Source of the DNA: Fibrobacter sp.
GTDB taxonomy: Bacteria; Fibrobacterota; Fibrobacteria; Fibrobacterales; Fibrobacteraceae
Direction of reading: 5' to 3'
Length of the DNA stretch: 48,214 nucleotides
Assembly: GCA_024398815.1 (NCBI GenBank)
Contig: JAKSIL010000020.1
Location: 1-48,214, forward strand
Made by a program: the position numbers and the translations under genes. The notes beneath the pieces were generated by a model. It had not been told where the DNA came from. It did no database searches and worked only from the letters and a program-made list of their open reading frames with translations. This document shows, piece by piece, positions 1-6,809 of this stretch; the stretch's first letter is position 1; each line of letters begins with the position of its first letter.

Positions 1-207
1 CTCGTTCGTTTTTTATAACGAATTCAATTTACAGACTTTTTTTCACAGGCTCAAAATATCCAATCTGCAGAGTCTACATTTAGTGATGCGGACATGGCAA
101 AAGAGATGACCGAGTTTACTAAAAACAATATACTGACGCAGACAGCACAAGCTATGCTTGCTCAAGCGAATCAAATGGGCCAGGGGGTCTTGTCGCTTTT
201 ACAATAG
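1..207 (+). pseudogene. Flagellin C-terminal remnant (interrupted reading frame)
   Basis: The frame ending in TAG at 205-207 reads as the conserved flagellin C-terminal helix: [12 protein letters not shown], then [14 protein letters not shown] and [15 protein letters not shown]. This D0 region packs inside the flagellar filament and is one of the most recognisable bacterial protein ends. The similarity continues upstream to about position 19 (RIQFT, matching the flagellin R-L-E-F-T stretch). An in-frame TAA at 16-18 then interrupts it, and the residues before the stop (LVRFL) fit flagellin only if a small indel is allowed. No start codon with a ribosome binding site lies between the stop and the motif. 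I read this as a decayed flagellin copy rather than a working gene. Because the window starts here, I cannot see how much upstream gene survives. Cultured rumen Fibrobacter are described as non-motile, which fits a relic. Confidence 0.75.
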
Positions 208-274
208 CTTTTGCAGAAGTTATTTGAATGCATGATTTTTATTGGTTGGCAGTCTTTTTATAAAGAGAGTCTTT

Positions 275-742
275 ATGAAACTTTCAAGATATCTTTTGAC
301 TTTGGCTTTTGGCGTGGCCATGTTCGGTGCTGTCGCTTGTTCTGACGATTCCAGCAGTTCGGCTGCTGTGGATGACGGGAAAAATGATTCCTTCTCCTGG
401 AGTGATTTGCAAGTTTTTGACGCAAAGGCTGACTTGCCGAGCTGTAAAAAGTTCGATGGTGTTGCCCAGGTCATTGACGAAAAAGCGTTTTTCGTATGCC
501 TTGAAGGTGAGTGGACGCAAATTGGCGTGTCCGCCCCTAGCTACGATGAACTCCCGAAATGTAACGCCCCGATGAACGACTTCTGCATTGACGTCGGGGA
601 GGGAGAAAAAAACGAAGCGTCCTACATCTGCGATGAGGGAACGTGGGTCAAAGGCGTAGAAGGCAGTTGCTTGAAAGGGAATGAAAATAAGGGGATGGAA
701 GATCAAGAAAAGTCTGATTATTATTGGCTTCGTTCTCCTTAG
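275..742 (+). CDS. Lipoprotein with paired-cysteine repeats, unknown function
   Basis: A 155-aa protein starting at ATG 275, with AAAGAGAG just upstream; the TTG at 242 has no such support. The N-terminus is a lipoprotein signal ending in the lipobox AVAC (Cys22), followed by SDDSSSS, a linker style common in Fibrobacter lipoproteins. The mature part has two similar blocks, each with a DLPSC or ELPKC motif, further Cys residues and a G(E/T)W motif (EGEWTQIG, EGTWVKGV), suggesting two small disulfide-stapled modules. I do not recognise a named family. The protein is probably anchored on the outer membrane or cell surface. It stands alone, with 171 nt of non-coding sequence before the next gene. 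Confidence 0.8.
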   Translation: MKLSRYLLTLAFGVAMFGAVACSDDSSSSAAVDDGKNDSFSWSDLQVFDAKADLPSCKKFDGVAQVIDEKAFFVCLEGEWTQIGVSAPSYDELPKCNAPMNDFCIDVGEGEKNEASYICDEGTWVKGVEGSCLKGNENKGMEDQEKSDYYWLRSP

Positions 743-946
743 GAAGGTGGCTACTTGGAATAGCCTCAAAATGAAAATATTGTGTAAATAGTAAATTTTT
801 GCATACGTTTGTTGGATGGTCGACATCAATGTGGATGTTTTAAAGAATATAGGTAATGGTATCTTAAAGGTAAAAATCGGTATAGACATATAAAGGAAGA
901 AAAAATATGTATATTGAAAGGAACCCTTTATACAAAAGGTTCCTTT
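743..946 (+). promoter_or_regulatory. Leader region: short ORF overlapping a start-codon hairpin
   Basis: The AT-rich gap contains AAAGGAAG (892-899) placed well for an ATG at 907. That ATG opens a 16-codon ORF (MYIERNPLYKRFLYVP, stop 955-957), which overlaps the start codon of the next gene at 947. An exact 9-bp inverted repeat, AAAGGAACC (917-925) and GGTTCCTTT (938-946), has a 12-nt loop. Its right arm covers the ribosome binding site (AAAAGG, 934-939) of the next gene. The arrangement looks like translational coupling or attenuation: ribosomes on the short ORF would open the hairpin. Alternatively it is a weak terminator. Both readings are inference. Confidence 0.45.
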
Positions 947-1648
947 ATGTTCCGTAAGCTTATCGCCATTACTCTTTTGTCCATTGCTTTTTCGTTTGCT
1001 GCGCCTCCGAAAGACAATCCGCTCTCTATTCGCGAGGGAAACAAGGACAAATTTGCACAAATGATTGCGCCTTACATTGAAATGGCCAAGCGGACATTCC
1101 CTGACGTTAAAAAGAAATTTCTCGCAGGCGTCTATCAGAAGGAACATCGAATTTTGCAGGTGCAGATTACGCTTTCCGATAAAAACGGACTTAACGAGAT
1201 GACGTTCATGAAAGTACTCGGTTGCAAGGGGGATTTGTTCCAGGGTACGGTCAACAATGATTTGCGTATTGTGAAGGGTTATGCCGCTGGCGACACGGTT
1301 TCCTTTATGCAGAATGAAATTTTGAACTGGGTCGTTGTGGATGCCGAGGGCCACGAAGAAGGTAACTTTGTCGGCAAGGCAATCGATGCAATCCAGTATA
1401 AAAACGTCGGAATAATCTTCGAGGTCGTTTTCCGGAAGGGTGAATTCAATTTGAAATACATGCAATCCATTGTTGGCGATGAAATAGATGTTGATGGAAT
1501 CCTTCCCAAGGCTGTGATTGACGAGGCCGCGGATTTACTGAAAAAAATTTACCGAAAGAAACTGAAGGATGGGGATTCGTTCGAGGAAAACGAGAAATTC
1601 TACACTTACCATGTGTATGACTTTGTCAACAAGAAATTTGTCGAGTAG
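947..1648 (+). CDS. Exported DUF2314-like protein
   Basis: A 233-aa protein. I chose ATG 947 because it gives a clean signal peptide (MFRKLIAITLLSIAFSFA, then APPKDNP) and has AAAAGG upstream; TTG 914 would put extra residues before the signal. The central part (about residues 60-135) matches the DUF2314 pattern: a G-x-V-N-N-D stretch, GDTVSF, then EILNWVVVDAEG and a G-N motif. DUF2314 proteins (YegJ-like) have no established function. The C-terminal half is charged and does not match a family I know. The protein is likely periplasmic or surface exposed. It may be co-transcribed with the gene that starts 14 nt after its stop. Confidence 0.75.
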   Translation: MFRKLIAITLLSIAFSFAAPPKDNPLSIREGNKDKFAQMIAPYIEMAKRTFPDVKKKFLAGVYQKEHRILQVQITLSDKNGLNEMTFMKVLGCKGDLFQGTVNNDLRIVKGYAAGDTVSFMQNEILNWVVVDAEGHEEGNFVGKAIDAIQYKNVGIIFEVVFRKGEFNLKYMQSIVGDEIDVDGILPKAVIDEAADLLKKIYRKKLKDGDSFEENEKFYTYHVYDFVNKKFVE

Positions 1649-1662
1649 AGGCTTGGAATAAA

Positions 1663-3492
1663 ATGCGGGATGGTTCTAAGTTTAGAGTAATAGTTGCATT
1701 CGTTTTGTGCTGTGCGATTTCTTCGTATGCCGTAGGCCTTGTGGAGCAGAATCTGGACTATTCCGACCATCTGCAGGAACTTAACAATCCGGCTCGCGGG
1801 CCTATCAGCCATACGGGTTTCATGCTTGCTCCTGGCGAAAAGCTCGATTTGAGTCGTGGCTATGTCTACGCGGATTTTATGCGACTCCTGGTGGACTTGG
1901 GGGCGTTCTCGAGCAATGCGTGGAAGCCGGACGAATCCAACAATGATGTAAAGGTTCCTCGCGGAACTTCGCGGCCCTTGGACGAGGTTTCGTTGAACAA
2001 TATGCGTGCGGTGCTGGATTCCATTCGCAGCCGAGGCGGAACTTGCGTCATCCGGACTTCATACGATATTGATTGTCGCGGTTCGCAGGACCCGGATTTG
2101 GAAACGACTCTTGGGCACATCAAACAACTGGCGAATCTCTACAGCGACTACGAGGACATTATCAGTTTTATCGAACTTGGTATGTTCGGCACTTGCGGCG
2201 AGATGACGGCAGGTGGGCAGGATGCCCATGCGAAAGCGTTGCAGACTTTTTTGGAAAATTCAAGCGACGGAATCAAGGTCGGCGTTCGCAGTCCGAGTGT
2301 TGTTGCTCTTTGGATGGGATTGAAGGATCCTTACAGCACTTGGTTTATCTATCCATATTTCAGGATAGCTTCTCCGCGTTTCCAGGATAGCGCCGCTGCC
2401 CGTTCCGAGTACATGGATCGCGTAGGCATGTACAACGACGGTTACCTGGGGAATGACTTGGATTTGGGTTCCTATGGCGACAACGATTCAAATTCGCTCC
2501 ATCGCGAAAGTTCCGTGGCTTGGCTTGAAAAATACGGACAGGTGATTCCCTATGGTGGTGACTTTGTCTGTAATTACAACCCAGAAACGCGTCCGCCTTT
2601 GAATACGGCGGAGTTCCTTTCGTACGAGGGTTTTCGCACGCATACTTCGTACTTGGACGGCTCCATGAAGGGAACGTGCTACAACTTCATGGATACGACG
2701 ATTTTTCGTGGCATTGACGCCGAGTATGGCGGGAAGGTGAAGGGGCGGGAGTATGTGCGCGACCATCTTGGCTATCGCTTCGTTCTGCGCGGTTCGCAAA
2801 TCACGGATTCCGTGGGCGTCGGTGGCGATTTGCACTTGAAGCTGAAAATCCAGAACGTGGGTTTCGGCAACAACATCAAGGTGAAGAAGGCGACGCTTGT
2901 GCTGAAGCCTGCGGGCGATTCCGATGGGGAGGCGGTTGAGTTCCCGCTTTCGCTTGACCCGAGCGGCTTGCTTTCGCGCAAGTTGAAGATGAAGGGGCTG
3001 GAATACCCGCATTGGTCTTGGACGGGCGACAATTTTGAGGATTTGTACGACCCGGAGAATCCGGAGTTCGATGGCGTCACTGAAGTCGATGAGACGGTAA
3101 AGTTGCCGGAGGATTTGCCCCAAGGCGAGTGGAACGCTTACCTGCGTTTTTCGCATTATGGCGACATGAAGACGGACAAGAATTTCCACGTGATTCAGTT
3201 TGCGAACGATTCTACGTATTTTGATAGCGCTACAGGTGGCAATTTCGTCGGGAGTTTTGTTGTGGATGAACATGTGCAAGCAGTTGGGAATAATGTCCGA
3301 GTCGTTGGAGCTAGCGTTGAGGGTGTGAAAAACCGTGGTCGATTTGCCGGTCGCCTTGTTTCGAACGTACGAGGTGATTTTGCTTCTAGTGCTGCTTTGA
3401 ATGGTTCTTTTCACGTCGGTGAAATATACGACATCCATGGCAAGCGTATGAACGGATTGAATTTGCGCCCCGGAGTGTACGTGGTTCGATGA
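1663..3492 (+). CDS. Secreted DUF4874/DUF4832-type protein with type IX-like C-terminal tail
   Basis: A 609-aa protein with a signal peptide (hydrophobic core FRVIVAFVLCCAISSYA). After it comes an NPARGP motif, the hallmark start of DUF4874 proteins. The N-terminal half (about 40-230) looks like a TIM-barrel-like DUF4874 domain with conserved R, D and E residues (GGTCVIRTSYD, IELGMFGTCGE). The middle resembles DUF4832, with beta-rich segments to about residue 520. These paired domains are found in secreted proteins of polysaccharide-degrading bacteria and have no proven activity. The last about 25 residues (GEIYDIHGKRMNGL then LRPGVYVVR) have the form of a type IX secretion sorting tail, so surface delivery by that route is inferred. 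The gene follows the DUF2314 gene by 14 nt. Confidence 0.7.
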   Translation: MRDGSKFRVIVAFVLCCAISSYAVGLVEQNLDYSDHLQELNNPARGPISHTGFMLAPGEKLDLSRGYVYADFMRLLVDLGAFSSNAWKPDESNNDVKVPRGTSRPLDEVSLNNMRAVLDSIRSRGGTCVIRTSYDIDCRGSQDPDLETTLGHIKQLANLYSDYEDIISFIELGMFGTCGEMTAGGQDAHAKALQTFLENSSDGIKVGVRSPSVVALWMGLKDPYSTWFIYPYFRIASPRFQDSAAARSEYMDRVGMYNDGYLGNDLDLGSYGDNDSNSLHRESSVAWLEKYGQVIPYGGDFVCNYNPETRPPLNTAEFLSYEGFRTHTSYLDGSMKGTCYNFMDTTIFRGIDAEYGGKVKGREYVRDHLGYRFVLRGSQITDSVGVGGDLHLKLKIQNVGFGNNIKVKKATLVLKPAGDSDGEAVEFPLSLDPSGLLSRKLKMKGLEYPHWSWTGDNFEDLYDPENPEFDGVTEVDETVKLPEDLPQGEWNAYLRFSHYGDMKTDKNFHVIQFANDSTYFDSATGGNFVGSFVVDEHVQAVGNNVRVVGASVEGVKNRGRFAGRLVSNVRGDFASSAALNGSFHVGEIYDIHGKRMNGLNLRPGVYVVR

Positions 3493-3546
3493 ACCTCAAG
3501 GTGGTAATCTCGCTTTTCTACTAAAAAAGCCCGATATTTTACATGC

Positions 3547-3582
3547 GGGGTGGTTTTGAAACCGCCTCATTTTCTATTTTTA
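3547..3582 (+). terminator. Rho-independent terminator
   Basis: The stem GGGGTGGTTT / AAACCGCCTC (one G-U pair) has a TG loop and is followed by ATTTTCTATTTTT. It lies between the DUF4874-type gene and the isomerase gene. Confidence 0.7.
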
Positions 3583-3610
3583 CAGCGGAAATTTTTAACA
3601 AGGATTGACA

Positions 3611-4615
3611 ATGTCTATCAAATTGATTTCTCGTGGTGTTATTGCTGTGGCTCTCGCCGCCAGTTTTGCGTCTGCCCAGTTGCTCAACAGCAAAAGCTTG
3701 GATGTGATTCGTGTCGAAAAGACGGGCATTTCTGCAGGTAAAATCGATAGCCTTGCCCAGATGCTTGCCTTACAGCAGTTCAAGGGCAAAAAGGTGAATG
3801 ACGAGACCATGGCCCAGGTGCGTTATGCCGTGATTGATAACCTGGTTGGCCAGGAACTTGTGAAGCTTGAATGCAAAAAGCTCGGTATAAAGGTTGCGAA
3901 GACCAAGGTCGACAGTCTTGCCGCTCTCTTCAAGAAGCAGTTCCCCAGCGAAGACGCGTTCCAGAAGGAATTGAAAAAGTCCAACACGACCTTGGCCCAG
4001 TTCAATACAAAGATTGAAGACCAGCTGAAGAGCGAAGCCCTTCTCGAAAAGAAGGTCCCGTATCCGAAGGATCCGACGCAAAAGCAGCTGGAGGCCTATT
4101 GGGAACTGAACAAGAGCAAGGTCCAGATTAACGACACCATTAGCGGGGCTCGCATCTTCATTTCCACAAAGGGCAAGAATGCCCAGGAAATCAACGATGC
4201 CAAGGACATGCTCAAGGGTCTTGCGGCCCAGGTCCGTGCCAAGAAGGCCACGTTCGCCCAGCTTGCCGCCGTTTACAGCGACGATGCCGAAGCCAAGAAG
4301 ACCGGCGGCGTGATGAACAAGTTCCTCGCCAAGTCCAAGGGTGACGCTTTCGCCAAGGCCGTCGCTAAAATTAAGGTCGGCGAAATGACCGACGTGATTG
4401 TCGACAAGGACGGTCTTTCCATTTTCATGCTGACAGAAAAGAACGACGGCAAGTTTGACAGCTACAAGCACCAGATTGACTACATCCTCCGTGTGCAGGC
4501 CGAACAGGACCGCCAGATGCAGCTCAAGAACTATCTTGACGAACTCGGCAAGGTCTACAAGGTCCAGTACCTCGACAAGAAGTACACTCCTCCTGAAGCC
4601 ATCGGAGCGAAGTAA
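3611..4615 (+). CDS. Parvulin-type peptidyl-prolyl isomerase (SurA/PrsA-like)
   Basis: A 334-aa exported chaperone/isomerase that would act on outer-membrane or secreted proteins in the periplasm. ATG 3611 has AAGGA at 3600-3604 and opens a signal peptide ending ASFASA. Residues about 20-165 form the helical SurA-N-like chaperone part (VRYAVIDNLVGQELV, charged helices). Residues about 175-275 carry the PpiC core: SGARIFISTKG, ATFAQLAAVYSDDAEAKKTGG and VGEMTDVIVDKDG, all usual parvulin landmarks. The C-terminal helix (IDYILRVQAEQDR) matches the SurA end. Its stop codon shares one base with the start of prfB (TAATG), so the two genes are translationally coupled. Confidence 0.88.
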   Translation: MSIKLISRGVIAVALAASFASAQLLNSKSLDVIRVEKTGISAGKIDSLAQMLALQQFKGKKVNDETMAQVRYAVIDNLVGQELVKLECKKLGIKVAKTKVDSLAALFKKQFPSEDAFQKELKKSNTTLAQFNTKIEDQLKSEALLEKKVPYPKDPTQKQLEAYWELNKSKVQINDTISGARIFISTKGKNAQEINDAKDMLKGLAAQVRAKKATFAQLAAVYSDDAEAKKTGGVMNKFLAKSKGDAFAKAVAKIKVGEMTDVIVDKDGLSIFMLTEKNDGKFDSYKHQIDYILRVQAEQDRQMQLKNYLDELGKVYKVQYLDKKYTPPEAIGAK

Positions 4616-5722
4616 TGGCTTTCCAGACTACGCACACAGGGCTTATCGAACTGCGTTCGCGCGTCGACAAGCTCTGGGGGTATCTTTGACTTAGAGGCAA
4701 AGACCGAAGAACTGTTTGTCCTTGAAAAGGATTCCAGCGACCCGAACCTGTGGAATGACCAGGAAAAGGCGCAATCGATGATGAAGAAGATTGGAAACCT
4801 CCGTGCGATTTTGGACGCATGGAAAGAGGTTTCGCAGTCTTGCGACGATCTGGCGGAACTTTACGAAATGTCCAAGGACGAGGAATCCGAGGACTTGACC
4901 AAGAGCATCGATGCCGATATCGCCGAACTCAAGACGAAAATCGAGAAGATGGAATTCAAGAAGATGCTGAACGGTCCTGATGATGCCTGCAGCTGTCTTA
5001 TGTCCATCCATCCGGGTGCTGGCGGCACGGAATCGCAGGACTGGGCTTTGATGCTCTTCCGCATGTACACGCATTTCTTCGAACGCGAAAAGATGGACTT
5101 CAAGGTGGTTGATTTCCAGGAAGCGGAAGACGCTGGCCTCAAGAGTGCGACCATCGAAGTGACCTGCGAAAACGCGTATGGACTTCTACGTTCCGAGATT
5201 GGCGTACATCGTCTGGTGCGTATCAGTCCGTTCGATGCGAACGCCCGCAGACACACGAGTTTCACCGCAGTATATCTGTATCCGGAACACGAAGATATCG
5301 AATTCGATTTGGACATGTCAGAAGTGCGCGTGGACACTTACCGCAGTAGCGGCGCAGGTGGCCAGTACATCAACAAGACCGATTCCGCCGTGCGCATGAC
5401 CCACTTGCCGACAGGCATCATGGCCAGTTGCCAGACGGAACGTTCGCAAATCCAGAACCGCGACACCTGCTACAAGATGCTCAAGACCATGGTCGCCGAA
5501 CATTACCGCTTGGAAGAAGAAGCCAAGCGCGATGCCCGCATGGCCGAGAAGAAGAAGGTGGAGTGGGGTAGCCAGATTCGCAGCTACGTGTTGCAGCCGT
5601 ACCAGTTGGTGAAGGACCTCCGCACTGGGGTCGAAACTTCCGATACCGCTGGCGTCCTGGATGGAAAAATCAAGCCCTTCATTGATGCATATCTCTTGAG
5701 CACCAGCGAAGAACAGAAGTAA
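4615..5722 (+). CDS. prfB: Peptide chain release factor 2, with +1 programmed frameshift
   Basis: RF2 ends translation at UGA and UAA codons. The gene is in two frames: codons 1-24 (4615-4686), then an in-frame TGA at 4687-4689, then the main frame from 4688 to 5722. The recoding site has the standard form: a GGGGG Shine-Dalgarno-like run (4676-4680), UAU, then CUU UGA C. Ribosomes slip on CUU and read GAC, giving a 368-aa protein, the usual RF2 length. Diagnostic motifs are the RF2 tripeptide SPF (in RISPFDANARRH) for stop-codon recognition and GGQ (SGAGGQYINKTDSAV) for peptide release. The start overlaps the stop of the isomerase gene by one base, an unusual partner for prfB. Confidence 0.97.
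4676..4690 (+). promoter_or_regulatory. prfB: prfB +1 programmed frameshift site
   Basis: The sequence is GGGGGTATCTTTGAC. The G-run pairs with the anti-Shine-Dalgarno three bases before CTT, and the slow UGA codon lets the ribosome shift by +1. Low RF2 raises the frameshift rate, giving autoregulation as known for this family. Confidence 0.95.
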
Positions 5723-5856
5723 AGCGCCACGGAATAATGCTTTTGGATCCCGTCGCAACTTCGTTGCTCCAGGATGACTCGCTCGATTTAGTCGCTTTGG
5801 TCAGATTTCGGCTTGCGAATCGAAGCTAATAAATTAAAAATGCTTTTTAGCGGGCG
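5723..5856. other. Convergent intergenic gap with weak stem-loop
   Basis: 134 nt between the convergent prfB and MauE-like genes. A short GCAAC-TTC-GTTGC hairpin sits at about 5753-5765 inside a GGATCC...GGATGAC stretch that looks like a non-coding repeat. I see no gene and no strong T-tract terminator. Confidence 0.35.
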
Positions 5857-6561
5857 TTACTTGCGCCACACGCCGATGAGGCTCTTGTTCTTGCGCATGG
5901 CGAGCCAGCCTGTAGGCCAGATGAGGATGAGGTCGCGGATGAGGCTTGTCCAGGCTTCCGCCTTGTCCTGAGCGCCTTCAAGTTCGAAGCAGCCACAGGT
6001 GATGCCGAGGTCGTTCCACAAGGCCCATGCGAGAGCGATGATGAAACTCACGAACATCCAGAAGATGGCGAATGAAGATTCCTTCACGAACGGAGAGAAA
6101 ATCATCGCGAGGCCGAACCAAAGTTCAAATTGTGGATAAACTAATGCGAAGAAGTTGTTGACGAAGTCGAGGTGCAAAGCCGAGAAGAACTGGTACTGCG
6201 CCACGAGGGTTGCGAACTGGTGCGGGTCCTGGATTTTGAAAATCGAGGCGAAGATGAACATCCCGCCGATGCCTAAGCGGCAAAGCGTTTCAAGGGCACG
6301 GATGGCAAAGTCCTTCTGCAACTTGTAGGCCGGGATAATCAAAAGGCCACAAATGGCGCATGCCGTAACACCGACGTGAATGTTGTAGCGGTAAGCCTTG
6401 GGCCAGATATCCAAGAGCCAGTCCTGATCCGTGAACGTGAGGAAGGATTCCGGAAAACTGATTTCAGCGACACCGAAAGCGACAAAGAGCGAGGCCACCA
6501 GCAAAATGACCGCGGAGGCGATGGAACGCTTGATATTATTCTTTTCGAAACAATCTATCAT
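5857..6561 (-). CDS. MauE/DoxX-family redox-associated membrane protein
   Basis: A 234-aa integral membrane protein with about six hydrophobic segments. The core RLGIGGMFIFASIFKIQDP with FATLVAQYQF is the MauE/DoxX signature (first helix, then an F-K-I-x-x-P turn and an amphipathic loop). A CGCFE motif at about residue 190 carries a cysteine pair typical of MauE-like members, which are thought to help deliver reducing power or assist disulfide handling at the membrane. The substrate is unknown. ATG 6561 has GGAG upstream, and the gene follows a small membrane protein by 10 nt, so they form a two-gene operon. Confidence 0.75.
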   Translation of the reverse strand: MIDCFEKNNIKRSIASAVILLVASLFVAFGVAEISFPESFLTFTDQDWLLDIWPKAYRYNIHVGVTACAICGLLIIPAYKLQKDFAIRALETLCRLGIGGMFIFASIFKIQDPHQFATLVAQYQFFSALHLDFVNNFFALVYPQFELWFGLAMIFSPFVKESSFAIFWMFVSFIIALAWALWNDLGITCGCFELEGAQDKAEAWTSLIRDLILIWPTGWLAMRKNKSLIGVWRK

Positions 6562-6571
6562 GACGCGCTCC

Positions 6572-6766
6572 TTAAAGAATGTCCGCCGGCTTTTCCATCA
6601 CGTCCTGGGTGCCAATCCAATCTACGGATTTCTCTTCACCCACGCGGATGTTGTTGACGATGGCGAGAACAATGCAAAAGGCGGCAATGCCCAAAAGGAC
6701 AATCCAGTTCAGCGACTTGAGATAAGCGAGAACTGCGTCGCGGATTTTAATGATTTTCTGTTTCAT
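6572..6766 (-). CDS. Small single-pass membrane protein
   Basis: A 64-aa protein: a basic N-terminus, one transmembrane helix (about residues 20-38, IVLLGIAAFCIVLAIVNN) and a short polar tail (VGEEKSVDWIG...). No family is recognised. It is the first gene of an operon with the MauE/DoxX-like protein and probably works with it. Its tail could be the stub of a larger extracytoplasmic domain, but nothing further is encoded before the next start. No Shine-Dalgarno sequence is visible; a TATATT box ends 8 nt before the ATG. Confidence 0.65.
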   Translation of the reverse strand: MKQKIIKIRDAVLAYLKSLNWIVLLGIAAFCIVLAIVNNIRVGEEKSVDWIGTQDVMEKPADIL

Positions 6767-6774
6767 ACTTTCCC

Positions 6775-6780
6775 AATATA
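6775..6780 (-). promoter_or_regulatory. -10-like box, leaderless spacing (small membrane protein gene)
   Basis: TATATT on the minus strand ends 8 nt before ATG 6766. There is no Shine-Dalgarno sequence and no clear -35 element. Confidence 0.5.
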
Positions 6781-6809
6781 CAAAAACTGCTTTAAGTAGT
6801 GGCTAAGTC

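Noticed and set aside
284..1465. 393-aa open frame on the minus strand
   Set aside because: It covers the lipoprotein and DUF2314 genes antisense, including the hairpin region, with no coding signature.
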